Assembly (NCBI GenBank): GCA_963721435.1
Contig: CAVRJC010000012.1
Location: forward strand, 372,001-436,000
Reading direction: 5' to 3'
Source: CAVRJC01 sp963721435
GTDB lineage: Bacteria > Actinomycetota > Acidimicrobiia > IMCC26256 > DASPTH01
DNA length: 64,000 nt
How positions within the stretch are numbered: position 1 is the first letter of the stretch; each line of letters starts with the position of its first letter. The translations under genes and the position numbers were made by a program. Shown piece by piece: positions 8,809 through 18,095 of the stretch. The notes beneath the pieces were generated by a model. It searched no databases, was not told where the DNA came from, and saw only the letters and a program-made list of their open reading frames with translations.

Positions 8809-9627
8809 TCAGAACAGGTAGTTCATCTGGTCGACGACGCGCTGTCCGAGCGCGGCGTCGCCGTCGAACGTCACGTCACCGCCGGCGACGGTCGCGGCGG
8901 GATCCAACCGGCCGCATCCGAGCCGAGCGAACGTCTCGGTGGTCATGTGCAGTCGGACGGTCGGATCGCCGGGCGCGGCATCGAGCAACCGGCCGCGACC
9001 ATCGACGATGCCGACGACGACCTCGCGGGCGAGCGGTCCCGAGAGCGAGAACACGACCACTGATCCTTCCGGAGGACTGACCTTCTTCCCGACGACGAAC
9101 GACATCGAAGCCGTGACCATTCCCAATCCGTGCTCGGCGACCGGCGTGTCGAGATCGCCGGGACGCCCAACGGCTCGCCGCATGTCCTGCTCGTGCACCC
9201 ACGCGTCGAACATCCGGAACGGGAGCAGGTCGCGCACGGTGCCAGGGCCCATGGGCGTCCAGGAGTCGCCGCCGAAGCCTTCGGGCGTGAGCGCGCGGAG
9301 CTCGGCCACGCGCGCGCGGGTTGCCTCGTGGAACTCGGCGAGCACGTCGGCGCCCGACCACGAGCGCCGCGCGTCGACGAACACCTCGTTGATCTTGCCG
9401 AACGAGTTCTTCACGTGCGGCAGGTCGTCGGGCAGGGTGTGCTCGAGGTCGGGCCGTCCGAGGAGTCGGGCTTCGATGTGGGCGAGGTGCGCGACCTGGT
9501 CCTGCACCGTCCATCCGGGGCATTCGGTCTCGCGCTTCCACTCGGCAACGCTGAGCTCGGCGCCCAGCGCGTCGATCGACGTCCACACCTCGTCGAGCCG
9601 ATCGACGAGGTCCTGGTCAGCAGTCAT
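8809..9627 (-). CDS. Maleylpyruvate isomerase-family mycothiol-dependent (DinB-fold) protein
   Basis: 272 residues. The N-terminal four-helix DinB-like domain has CPGWTVQDQVAHLAHIE (His47, His50) and a third likely ligand in DAWVHEQD, as in mycothiol-dependent maleylpyruvate isomerase relatives. The C-terminal domain (about 190-272) is the SCP2/MDMPI C-terminal type. Such proteins are typical of actinobacteria, where mycothiol replaces glutathione; the substrate is unknown. It overlaps the pantothenate kinase stop by ATGA, implying translational coupling. Confidence 0.82.
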   Translation of the reverse strand: MTADQDLVDRLDEVWTSIDALGAELSVAEWKRETECPGWTVQDQVAHLAHIEARLLGRPDLEHTLPDDLPHVKNSFGKINEVFVDARRSWSGADVLAEFHEATRARVAELRALTPEGFGGDSWTPMGPGTVRDLLPFRMFDAWVHEQDMRRAVGRPGDLDTPVAEHGLGMVTASMSFVVGKKVSPPEGSVVVFSLSGPLAREVVVGIVDGRGRLLDAAPGDPTVRLHMTTETFARLGCGRLDPAATVAGGDVTFDGDAALGQRVVDQMNYLF

Positions 9628-10349
9628 GCACCCATCGTGTCATGCCCCGGGTCGCGGAGCACCACCCGCGAGACGACGTGGTCGGCGCGCTTCTCGAGCA
9701 CGACGTCGGCCCGTTCCCGAGCCGGGAGGATGTGCTCGTGGAGGTTCACGAGGTTGACCTCGTCCCACGCCTGCTGCGCGATCTCGAGCAGGTCTTCCGA
9801 GAACATCGCGACGAACCGGGCGAGGAACCAGTCGCGGATGTCGCGCTCATCGGCGTCGAGGTAGATCACGAAGTCGACCAGAGACGCGACCTCGGGCTCG
9901 GTCAGGGCCAGGCCTTCCATCAGCAGCACGCGCGGGCGCGCGACGACCTGCTCGGACCCCGGGACGACGTCGTAGAGCTCATGGGAGTACACCGGCACGC
10001 GCAGCTCGTCGGCACCACCTCGCGCCACGGTCAGGAACTGCGCGAGCGCGACGAGGTCGTAGCTCTCCGGGAATCCCTTCCGCAGGGTGAGGCCGCGCGC
10101 GTCGAGCACGGCATTCGAGAAGAGGAAACCGTCGGTCGCCACCAGCTCGACGCGCGGCCGCTCGGGCAGCGCGGCGATGACCTCCCGGAGCGCGCGAGCG
10201 GTCGTGCTCTTCCCGACCGCCACGCTGCCGACGACGGCGACCACCGGCACCGGGAGCGGCGGGTCGCGGAGAAACCGTGCGCCCAGCCGCTGCGCGAGCG
10301 GCATGTACACGTCCGCGATCTCGGACGCGCTGATGCGGCCGTCGATCAT
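9624..10349 (-). CDS. coaA: Type I pantothenate kinase (short form)
   Basis: P-loop kinase with GSVAVGKST at 41-49, ATDGFLF, KGFPESYD, RVPVYSHELYD and LLMEGLAL, all characteristic of bacterial type I pantothenate kinase, which phosphorylates pantothenate at the first step of CoA synthesis. At 241 residues it is shorter than the usual 300 or more, lacking most of the helical N-terminal extension before the P-loop. The frame stays open only a few codons upstream of the ATG, so the shortness is not a start-choice error. It is divergent from the citrate synthase gene. Confidence 0.85.
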   Translation of the reverse strand: MIDGRISASEIADVYMPLAQRLGARFLRDPPLPVPVVAVVGSVAVGKSTTARALREVIAALPERPRVELVATDGFLFSNAVLDARGLTLRKGFPESYDLVALAQFLTVARGGADELRVPVYSHELYDVVPGSEQVVARPRVLLMEGLALTEPEVASLVDFVIYLDADERDIRDWFLARFVAMFSEDLLEIAQQAWDEVNLVNLHEHILPARERADVVLEKRADHVVSRVVLRDPGHDTMGA

Positions 10350-10442
10350 CAGCTCATCATGCCGCAGGCACCGGGCCGCTGAGTACGCTCAGTGCGTTTG
10401 CATCGAGGGGAAGCACCAAAGAGGAAGAGGGAGAAGAGCGCA

Positions 10443-11965
10443 ATGCTGGTTTCCGAAATCATGAGCACCCCGGTGGTCACGGCCACTGCCGATGAGACCG
10501 TCGCTGTCGCGGCCGCCCGAATGCGTGAGCAAGGTGTGGGATCGGTGGTCGTCGTCGACGGCGAGCGGGCCACGGGAATCCTCACCGAACGCGATCTCGT
10601 CCGGCTCGCGGCCGGCGCCGCGAGCCCCGGCGGCGACACCGTCGCCGAGTGGATGACCGCCGACCCCGACTGCGTGGCACCCGACGTCGACGCCACTGCC
10701 GCGTTCGCCAGCCTCGCCGAGCACGGGTATCGCCACATCCCGGTCGTCGACGGCGATCGCCTCGTCGGCATCGTGTCGATGCGCGACGTCATGCGCGTGG
10801 CACAGATCCAGCCCGCCGAGAACCTCGCGCACGAAGTGCCGCGCGGCCTCGAAGGTGTCGTGGTCGCAGAGACGTCGATCGGCGACGTGCGCGGGCTCGA
10901 GGGCTTCTACCACTACCGCCAGTACAACGCGGTCGAGCTCGCCGAGAAGCGAACACTCGAAGACGTCTGGCACCTCATGTTCGAGGGTCGGCTGCCGTCA
11001 CTGGAGGAGCGCATGGCGTTCCAGCACGAGATCGCGCCGTTGCGTGAGATCCCCGCACCGGTGAAGGCAGTGCTCCCCGACCTCGCGGGCACGGCGGGCA
11101 GCGCGCCCCGCTCGATCTCCTGCGGACCACTGTGTCGCTCATGGGTGCGTCGCTCGGGTTCCGGCCGTCGCTCGACGTCGACGCCACGGAGCTTCGCGGT
11201 CAGGCGATGCAGGTGTGCGCCGTGGTTCCCACGTTGCTCACCGCGCTGTACCGGCTGCAGCAGGGTCTCGAGATCGTCGATCCCGATCCTGCGCTCCCCT
11301 ACGCCGCGAACTACCTGTACATGATGCGGGGTGAGGTACCGGAGCCCGAGCACGCGCGGGCGATCGAGCAGTACCTCATGACCACCGTCGACCACGGCTT
11401 CAACGCCTCGACCTTCACCGCGCGTGTCATCACGTCGACGGGCGCCGACCTCGCCGCCGCAGTGGTGGGCGCGATCGGAGCGCTCTCGGGCCCGTTGCAC
11501 GGCGGTGCGCCGAGCCGCGCGCTCGACATGCTCGACGCCATCGGCACGATCGAGAACGCCGATCCGTGGTTGCGCGACGCGGTGGAGCGCGGCGACCGGC
11601 TCATGGGCTTCGGACACCGCGTGTACAAGACCGACGACCCGCGGTCAGTGCTCCTCCGCAGCGTCGCCGAGCGGCTCGGTGGCGACCAGGTGGATTTCGC
11701 GAAGGACGTCGAGCAACACGCAGTCGACGTGCTCGCGGAGTTGAAGCCCGGGCGCAAGCTCTACACGAACGTCGAGTTCTACGCAGGCGTCGTGATGAAC
11801 AGCTGCGGTGTGCCGCGTGAGATGTTCACGCCGACGTTCGCGTCGAGTCGCGTGATCGGGTGGTGCGCGCACATCCTCGAGCAGGCGGCCGACAACCGGC
11901 TCATCCGCCCGAGCGCGCAGTACGTCGGTGATGCGCCGCCGGTGCGTGTGCCGGACGCCGGGTAG
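10443..11965 (+). CDS. Citrate/2-methylcitrate synthase with N-terminal CBS domain pair (frameshifted)
   Basis: Two CBS motifs (EIMSTPVVTATADETV and EWMTADPDCVAPDVDA) cover about residues 1-120, followed by a citrate synthase domain with GFYHYRQYNAVELA, GPLHGGAP, GFGHRVYK and MFTPTFASSRVIGWCAHILEQ. The usual catalytic Asp motif is present as NVEFYAG, with Glu. The frame changes near the CCCC run at 11106-11109: AGSAP then LDLLRTTVSLMGASLGF. One missing base (or two extra) restores about 507 residues. The start ATG has GAGGGAG upstream. CBS domains bind adenine nucleotides, so energy-charge control of entry to the citrate or methylcitrate cycle is plausible. Confidence 0.88.
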
Positions 11966-12048
11966 CCCCGGGACACGCGTCGCCCGTCGGCGTATGCTCC
12001 CGCCGACGTCCGGACATCGAACGCCGGACTCGTCGGGAGGTGCGGCTC

Positions 12049-12345
12049 GTGCTGTTCCACGTCATCTGGGAGTTCTCCGACCAGTCGGAAGACGCCGAAG
12101 AACGGTCATTGAACGTGTTCGCCGCCTGGCAGCCGCCGGCGGGCGCCGAGTTCCAGGGCTTCTACGGATTCGCGGACGGCAGCGGCGGTGTCGCGATCCT
12201 CGAGGTCGACAGTGCGGCGACGCTGGCGCGCACCACGGCTCCGTTCGTGCCGTGGCTCACCTTCACCGCCACCCCGATCCTCCCGATCGAGGAATCGGCG
12301 GCCATCGGCGCCGAGGCGACCGCGTTCCGCGACTCCGTCGACTGA
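12049..12345 (+). CDS. DUF3303-like small protein
   Basis: 98 residues from the GTG at 12049, chosen because GGGAGG ends 8 bases upstream; an in-frame GTG at 12040 lies inside that ribosome site. Features such as MLFHVIWEF, the GFYGFADG turn and TPILPIEE match small ferredoxin-like alpha/beta barrel domains of the DUF3303 type, which have no known activity. It is followed by the DUF1697 gene after 19 bases. Confidence 0.7.
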   Translation: MLFHVIWEFSDQSEDAEERSLNVFAAWQPPAGAEFQGFYGFADGSGGVAILEVDSAATLARTTAPFVPWLTFTATPILPIEESAAIGAEATAFRDSVD

Positions 12346-12364
12346 TCGGCTGCTCTCGCTGCGC

Positions 12365-12919
12365 ATGACGACATACGTGGCGCTCCTGCGTGGCATCAAC
12401 GTGAGCGGCAAGAACAAGGTGGCGATGGCAGAGTTGCGCGCGCTCGTCGCGTCGCTGGGTTACGAGCGCGTCCAGACCTACATCCAGAGTGGCAACGTCG
12501 TGCTCGCGAGCTCGGCCCGCAGCGCGACAACTGTCGCCGACACGATCGCAGCCGCGATCACGCGCGAGCTCGGGCTCGAGGTAGCGGTGCTCGCGCGGAC
12601 GGCGGCCGAGCTCGACGCGGTATTGGCGTCGAATCCGTTCCTCGTGTCGGGCGCGGACCCCACGACGCTGCACGTGACCTTCCTCGCCACCGCTCCGACC
12701 GCGGCCGTGGCGCGAGCACTCGCCGACGGCGATCACCGACCCGACGAGTTCGCGATCGGGAAGCGAGAGGTCTTCTTGCACTGCCCCGACGGGTACGGCA
12801 AGACGAAGCTCAACAACACGTTCTTCGAGAAGCGGTTGGGCGTCGCCGCGACCACGCGCAACTGGAGAACGGTGCAGACGCTCGCCGCGTCCGCCCATGC
12901 ATCGGGAGCAACCGAATGA
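12365..12919 (+). CDS. DUF1697 family protein
   Basis: 184 residues. The N-terminus YVALLRGINVSGKNKVAMAEL, then YIQSGNVVL and the C-terminal TTRNWRTVQTLA are the hallmark blocks of DUF1697, a widespread cytoplasmic family of unknown function. The stop overlaps the epoxide hydrolase start by ATGA, so the two are probably translated together. Confidence 0.88.
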   Translation: MTTYVALLRGINVSGKNKVAMAELRALVASLGYERVQTYIQSGNVVLASSARSATTVADTIAAAITRELGLEVAVLARTAAELDAVLASNPFLVSGADPTTLHVTFLATAPTAAVARALADGDHRPDEFAIGKREVFLHCPDGYGKTKLNNTFFEKRLGVAATTRNWRTVQTLAASAHASGATE

Positions 12920-14064
12920 CCACGATCGAGCCTTTCCGCGTCGACATCGCCGACGAGGTGATCGTCGACCTCGCCGCGCGTCTCGAGGCGACGCGCTGGC
13001 CGCAGACGCTGGCCGACGCGGGCTGGGACTACGGCACCGACATCGACTGGCTCCGCGAGCTGTGCGAGTACTGGCGCAACGAGTACAGCTGGGCCCGGCA
13101 ACAGGAGATGTTGAACGAGTACCCGCAGGTGCTCGTCGACTGCAGCGGGATGCAGGTGCACGCGATCCACGCGCGCGGCGTCGGGCCGGACCCGCTCCCG
13201 CTCGTGATCACCCACGGGTGGCCGAGCACGTTCTTCGAGATGCACAAGGTGATCGGCCCGCTCAGCGACCCGGGCGCGCACGGCGGTGACCCTGCCGACG
13301 CGTTCCACGTCGTGGCGCCGTCACTCCCCGGCTACGGGTTCTCCAGCCCGCCGACCGTGCGCGGCTTCAACACCGGCAAGGTCGCGACGCTCTGGGTCGA
13401 GCTCATGGCTGCGCTCGGCTACGACCGCTTCGGCTCACACGGCGGCGACTGGGGTTCGGCGGTCACCACCGGCCTCGGTGCTCGTCATCCCGAGCACATG
13501 ATCGGCATCCACCTCTCGATGCTGGCGCCCCCGATCGACGAGGCCACGCTCACACCCGAGCAACGTGAGTGGTGGGAGGCGCTCAAGGTCTACCGAGACC
13601 AGGAGTGGGGGTACGTGCACCTCCAGCGCACCAAGCCCCAGACTCCGTCGTTCGCGCTCACCGACTCGCCCGTCGGCCTCGCGGCGTGGATCCTCGAGAA
13701 GTGGTGGCGTTGGAGCGACATTGCCGACGAGCACGGTGTGCGCGACCCGTATCGTCGCTATACACGCGACGACCTGCTCACGACCGTGATGATCTACTGG
13801 GTCACGCGCTCCATCGGGCCGTCGTTGCGCCTCTACGCGGAGACGTTCGGCGCGGGATCGGTGATCCGCCAGCCCAGCAAGATCGAGGTGCCGACCGGTG
13901 TCGCGCTGTTCAACGAGATCAACCGCCCGCCTCGCGAGCTCGCGGAGCCGTACTACAACATCCAACGCTGGGTCGACATCGACGAGGGCGGGCACTTCCC
14001 CGCGATGGAGAACCCCGACGCGCTGGTGCACGAGCTCCGCGAGTTCTTCCGCCCGTTGCGCTGA
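12916..14064 (+). CDS. Epoxide hydrolase (EHN domain plus alpha/beta hydrolase)
   Basis: 382 residues. The N-terminal EHN segment (FRVDIADEVIVDLAARLEATRWP) is followed by the hydrolase core with HGWP (100-103), nucleophile Asp178 in HGGDWG and a C-terminal His in EGGHFPAMENP. These are the features of bacterial and microsomal-type epoxide hydrolases, which open epoxides to diols. The nearby P450 could supply epoxides, but the two are convergent and may be unrelated. Confidence 0.88.
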   Translation: MTTIEPFRVDIADEVIVDLAARLEATRWPQTLADAGWDYGTDIDWLRELCEYWRNEYSWARQQEMLNEYPQVLVDCSGMQVHAIHARGVGPDPLPLVITHGWPSTFFEMHKVIGPLSDPGAHGGDPADAFHVVAPSLPGYGFSSPPTVRGFNTGKVATLWVELMAALGYDRFGSHGGDWGSAVTTGLGARHPEHMIGIHLSMLAPPIDEATLTPEQREWWEALKVYRDQEWGYVHLQRTKPQTPSFALTDSPVGLAAWILEKWWRWSDIADEHGVRDPYRRYTRDDLLTTVMIYWVTRSIGPSLRLYAETFGAGSVIRQPSKIEVPTGVALFNEINRPPRELAEPYYNIQRWVDIDEGGHFPAMENPDALVHELREFFRPLR

Positions 14065-14112
14065 CTTGTTGGGCCGCGTCCTTCTGCGCGAGCCGCACAA
14101 AGTTGCAGCCCA

Positions 14113-15348
14113 TTACCGAAGTTCGAGCTCGAGGTGCAGCTCGGCGTGACGGCGCACGAACACGGAGGGCTGCCACACCGGCGGCGTGTCGGGGTCGAGC
14201 CGGAACGACATGGTACGCGCGAGCAACGCCTCGATCGCGCAGCGCGCTTCGAGCCGGGCGAGCGGCGCGCCGAGGCAGAAGTGCAGCCCGCGCCCGAACG
14301 CGAGGTGGTACGACGCGTACTTGCGATCGAGGCGCAGCTCGTCGGCGTCTTCGTGCTCGAGTGGATCGCGGTTCGCCGACGACCACAGCAGGAACAGGTG
14401 GTCACCGCCGGCGAGCGGCACGCCGCCGAGCTCGGTGTCGTGGCGCACGTGCCGGTAGTGACCGCGGAAGGGCGACTCGAGCCGCAGCACCTCTTCGAGG
14501 AAGCGCGGCACGAGCTCGGGATCGGCGCGGAGCTCGTCCTGCAGCGCGGGCCGCTCGGCCAGCATTCGCGCCGAGTTGCCGATCAAGCCCGCGGTCGACT
14601 CGCCGCCGGCGCCCACGAGAATCACCAACGCGCCGATGACGTCTTCGGGCGTCATGTCACCGGCGTGCACGCGCGGTGCGTACGCGCCGAGCAGGTCGTC
14701 ACGCGGATCGTCCAATGCCTTCTCGAGCTGCGCGAGCAGGTACGCGTTGAGCGCGCCCGCGGCCTCGGCGAGCGGCCCCATCTCCGTGACCGACAGCAAC
14801 CCGTTCAGCAGGTCGGCACTCTCGTAGCTCAGCGCGATGATCTGCTCGACATCGTCGTCGGGCAACCCGATGACGCGCGCGACGAGCGTCATCGGCAGGC
14901 GGTCGCCGACGAGCGACATCCACTCAACGCCGCCGTCGTTCGCCTGCGCGCGCGCGAGGCAATCCGACCACAGCCGGTCCATCACCGAGTCGAGGCCGTG
15001 CGCGAGCGCGGCGAGGTGGCCGGCAGTGAAGTGGGGTGCGACGAGCTTGCGCGCGGGGCCGTGATCGGGCTCGTCGCCCGTCGCCAGCACGTTGATGGCG
15101 GAGCCGAGCGGGGTCATGTCGAACTCCGCCGGTAGCCCGTCGGCATCGGCGATGAGCACCGCCGTGAGATTCGACGAGAAGTCGTCGGGCCGGGCCACGG
15201 CCTCGGCCACGAGCGCCCACGGGGCGACGTAGAACGTCCGGGAGCCCGGCACCCGCCACACCGGCGCCGATTCGCGCAGCTTCTCGTAGAACGGGTACGG
15301 GTTGTCGATGATCCCGCGGTCCTCCCACGGGCTGGCGATCTCGACCAT
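14113..15348 (-). CDS. Cytochrome P450
   Basis: 411 residues with an I-helix motif GAGGESTAGLIGN, ExxR in EEVLRLES, and the heme-thiolate loop FGRGLHFCLGAPLARLEA. This is a class I soluble bacterial P450, which would need a ferredoxin and reductase supplied elsewhere. The start ATG at 15348 gives MVEIASPWEDRGIIDNPYPF, a normal P450 N-terminus; the frame is open further upstream but without homology. It is divergent from the LLM gene across a strong promoter/operator at 15368-15402, and a TetR gene lies beyond the LLM gene. The substrate is unknown. Confidence 0.92.
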   Translation of the reverse strand: MVEIASPWEDRGIIDNPYPFYEKLRESAPVWRVPGSRTFYVAPWALVAEAVARPDDFSSNLTAVLIADADGLPAEFDMTPLGSAINVLATGDEPDHGPARKLVAPHFTAGHLAALAHGLDSVMDRLWSDCLARAQANDGGVEWMSLVGDRLPMTLVARVIGLPDDDVEQIIALSYESADLLNGLLSVTEMGPLAEAAGALNAYLLAQLEKALDDPRDDLLGAYAPRVHAGDMTPEDVIGALVILVGAGGESTAGLIGNSARMLAERPALQDELRADPELVPRFLEEVLRLESPFRGHYRHVRHDTELGGVPLAGGDHLFLLWSSANRDPLEHEDADELRLDRKYASYHLAFGRGLHFCLGAPLARLEARCAIEALLARTMSFRLDPDTPPVWQPSVFVRRHAELHLELELR

Positions 15349-15367
15349 GGCGCCAGCCTCCCACGCG

Positions 15368-15396
15368 TTGACAGCCTGCGTTCTAATCGGTACCAT
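15368..15396 (+). promoter_or_regulatory. Strong sigma-70-type promoter of the LLM/TetR unit
   Basis: TTGACA (15368-15373), a 17-base spacer and TACCAT (15391-15396). The -35 is a perfect consensus. The start point would fall near 15403, 42 bases before the LLM ATG at 15445. The inverted repeat 15380-15402 covers the spacer and -10, so a bound repressor would block polymerase. Confidence 0.65.
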
Positions 15397-15402
15397 TAGA
15401 AC
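15380..15402. promoter_or_regulatory. Inverted-repeat operator between the P450 and LLM genes
   Basis: GTTCTAAT (15380-15387) and ATTAGAAC (15395-15402) are perfect 8-bp arms around CGGTACC, itself containing the palindrome GGTACC. Size and position suit a TetR-family dimer site. The obvious candidate regulator is the TetR encoded at 16705. Confidence 0.65.
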
Positions 15403-15444
15403 CGGTCTCACATCCTCGACCGCGACGACAACCAGGAGCGTGCA

Positions 15445-16678
15445 ATGGAGTTCGGCATCTTCCTCAACGGCTACATCCCCGGCCCGGCCGCGCACATCAG
15501 CGAGCTCGAGCACGAGGAATTGATGCGCGAGGCGGAGTACGTGATCTTCGCCGACAAGCACAACTGGAAGTACGCCTGGCTCGGCGAGCACCACGCCCTC
15601 ACGGAGTACAGCCACATGTCGGCCCCGGAAGTGGTGATGGGGTACATCGCCGCCCAGACCGACTACATCCACCTCGCCTCCGGGATCACCAGCCTCTCCC
15701 CTCGCAAGGAGCACCCGGTGCGCTTCGCCGAGCGCGCCGCCATGCTCGACCACTTCACGCAGAACCGCTTCGAGTTCGGCACCGGGCGCGGCGCGGGTGG
15801 TCATGAGGTGGCGAGCTTCAACATCCTCGACAAGAACTCCACCAAGGTCGAATGGGAAGAAGTGGTCAAGGAGATCCCGCGCATGTGGGAGCAGGTCGAC
15901 TACTCGTTCCACGGCGAGCACTTCACCGTTCCCTACGCGCACAACGTGCTGCCCAAGCCGTACGGCAAGGGCCACCCGCCGATCTGGGTCGCGTGTGGCA
16001 ACCCGCCCACGTTCACCCGCGCCGGCGAGCTCGGCATCGGAGCCATCGCGTTCAACTTCGAGCCGATCTACGCGCTCCGCGGTCGCATCGAGGCCTACAA
16101 GGAAGGCGTCGCGAACTGCACCGACCCGATCGGGCAGTTCAAGAACGACAACGTGATGATCACGAACTCGGTGATCTGCAACGAGAACCGCGAAGAAGCG
16201 CGCAAGATCGCGTTCCGCAAGGGCCGCGGCTACCTCGTGTCGATGGTGAACCTCTACCACGACACGATGCCGAAGTCGGAGGACGCGATCACGTGGCCGA
16301 GCACCCCGCTCTCGCTGAGCGAGATCGCGGCAGGCGACGAGGACGCCCTGCTCGACGGCCTGATCGAAGCCGGGCTACATGCTGGTCGGCACGCCGGACG
16401 AAGTGTCGGAGCAGATCGCCAACTGGGGTGACGTCGGCATGGACCAACTGGTGTTCGGTCTCCCGATCGAGGGCATGTACCACGAGGAAGTGCTCGCGTG
16501 CCTCGAGCTCTTCGGCGACAAGGTCATCCCGGAGTTCGACAAGGACCGCACGCACTCGACCGACTACTACCGCGCCACCGCGAAGCCGAAGTTCGGCACG
16601 TTCGCGGAGCCGCTGCCGGCCGACGTCGAGTGGCCGTCGATCATCCCGGTCAGCGCCCTCGCACCCCTCCCGGAATGA
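15445..16678 (+). CDS. LLM class (luciferase-like) flavin/F420-dependent oxidoreductase (frameshifted)
   Basis: Luciferase-like TIM-barrel monooxygenase/oxidoreductase: MEFGIFLNGYIPG, WLGEHHALTEYSH, LASGITSLSPRKEHPVR and GTGRGAGGHE are typical. The first frame runs to LDGLIEAG and then derails; the next frame continues with YMLVGTPDEVSEQIANWG to PVSALAPLPE. An extra G in the GGG at 16372-16374 explains the break. Joined length is about 410 residues. It is driven by the promoter at 15368 and followed 26 bases later by the TetR gene. Cofactor (FMN or F420) and substrate cannot be decided by eye. Confidence 0.88.
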
Positions 16679-16704
16679 GCGGGCGAGAGTAAGACGGCCG
16701 GCAC

Positions 16705-17331
16705 ATGCCGCGCGACGCAACCGAGACCAAAGCGCGGCTCGCGCGCGAAGCCGAGCGACTCTTCGCGACGCGCGGCGTGTACCAGGTGACCGTCCGCGAG
16801 ATCGTGAACGCGGCCGGGCAACGCAACGTGTCCGCGCTCACGTACCACTTCGGATCGCGCGAAGGCCTGTTGGAGGCGATCCTGATCCAGCACGGTGACC
16901 CGACCGATGTCGCGCGCGGCGAGCACCTCGCGCGGATCGGGCGGGACGCCGCCACACGCGACCTCGTCGACGCACTCGTCGTGCCGTACGCCGCGCACCT
17001 GGCGACGCCCGCGGGACGCGACTACCTCCGCATCGTTGCCCAGCTCGCGCCGCTGTTCAGCACCTGGCGCGAGGCGAACCCGGGCACCGGGCCATACCTG
17101 TTGGAGATCCTCGGCATCCTGGAGCAGCGCCCCGAGCAGCTGCCCGTGGCCATCCGGCGGGAGCGTGTGATCGAGATGATCATGCTGATGACGGTCGCCC
17201 TGGCGGAGCGGGCCCGGTTGATCGACTCGGGAGACGTGCTCGACCTCGACGAGCCGACGTTCGCGGCCAACCTGACGGATGTGCTCGTCGGCGTGCTGGA
17301 GGCACCGTTCCGCGTCAGCGCGCCGAGGTAG
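16705..17331 (+). CDS. TetR family transcriptional regulator
   Basis: 208 residues. The N-terminal helix-turn-helix is typical (AERLFATRGVYQVTVREIVNAAGQ, then ALTYHFGSREGLLEAI), with an all-helical ligand-binding domain after it. It sits immediately downstream of the LLM gene and is probably cotranscribed. The operator-like repeat at 15380-15402 is a likely target, giving control of both the P450 and the LLM unit. The 3' end overlaps the convergent gene at 17315 by 17 bases. Confidence 0.88.
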   Translation: MPRDATETKARLAREAERLFATRGVYQVTVREIVNAAGQRNVSALTYHFGSREGLLEAILIQHGDPTDVARGEHLARIGRDAATRDLVDALVVPYAAHLATPAGRDYLRIVAQLAPLFSTWREANPGTGPYLLEILGILEQRPEQLPVAIRRERVIEMIMLMTVALAERARLIDSGDVLDLDEPTFAANLTDVLVGVLEAPFRVSAPR

Positions 17332-17989
17332 CGCGCCGCGCCTCGGCCTCGGCCTCGGCACGATCCCGCAGCCCGCGCATCATCTTCTGCTCCATCACGA
17401 AGTGGAGGAGATCGAATGCGTGCGAGCCCACCGAACCCCCTGAGGAGCGCACGAGGAACCGCGTCCGGTGCTCGGTCTCGGCGTGGAGGAAGAAGCCCCA
17501 TGCGCCCTTCGCTCGTTCACCCGCACCCAGCCGCTCCCAGTCGGGCGGTGAGACCAGCACCAGCGACCGCGGTGGGTCGACGAGCGCGACGATCTGACGG
17601 CCCAAGTCTCGCCAGCGGCCCGGGTCGGCCAGCCAGACGCTGTCGCCGACATCACGGCGTTGCCACGTGGGATCGACCGCGTCCGAGTTGCGCATGCCCG
17701 CGGCGACGAGGTTCTCGAGTTTGGTGTAGCTGTAGAACCCGGCGCGGTCCTGACCGATCTGCACCAGCCACGACCAGACGTCCTCGATGGGCGCGTGGAC
17801 CGTCACCGCGCGAGTCGTGACCACTGCATCGGCTTCGACGAGATCGTCGATCGGCAGGTGCCACCCCCGTTCGGCGTTCGTGGCGCCCCAGCGGCGGAAC
17901 CAGGGTTCGACGAGCCGGAAATAGACGGCGACGAGGAACGCGCCGGCAATGGCACCGAACACACACCGACGAATCGTGAATCGCCTCAT
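17315..17989 (-). CDS. SRPBCC-like protein with N-terminal membrane anchor
   Basis: 224 residues from the ATG at 17989. One hydrophobic segment (about residues 8-25) is followed by HAPIEDVWSWLVQIGQDRAGFYSYTKLENL, the characteristic opening of SRPBCC/polyketide-cyclase-like proteins, and by WERLGAGERAKGAWGFFL. The ligand is unknown. Codons upstream of 17989 stay open but look non-coding. It is divergent from the flavodoxin gene. Confidence 0.7.
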   Translation of the reverse strand: MRRFTIRRCVFGAIAGAFLVAVYFRLVEPWFRRWGATNAERGWHLPIDDLVEADAVVTTRAVTVHAPIEDVWSWLVQIGQDRAGFYSYTKLENLVAAGMRNSDAVDPTWQRRDVGDSVWLADPGRWRDLGRQIVALVDPPRSLVLVSPPDWERLGAGERAKGAWGFFLHAETEHRTRFLVRSSGGSVGSHAFDLLHFVMEQKMMRGLRDRAEAEAEARRATSAR

Positions 17990-18095
17990 GCTCGTCACTG
18001 TGCCCGATCGCGTGGGTCGTGAACAGGGGACCTTTGCCTCTACGTGGCGCTCGGAGCGACGATGAGACTCCCCGAGGATGCAGGAGGAGCTGCCG

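Noticed and set aside
13919..16260. Long antisense open frames, for example the minus frame running through to 16260 beyond the P450 start
   Set aside because: They are GC-driven shadows: Arg/Ala/Pro-rich translations without motifs, opposite well-defined genes.
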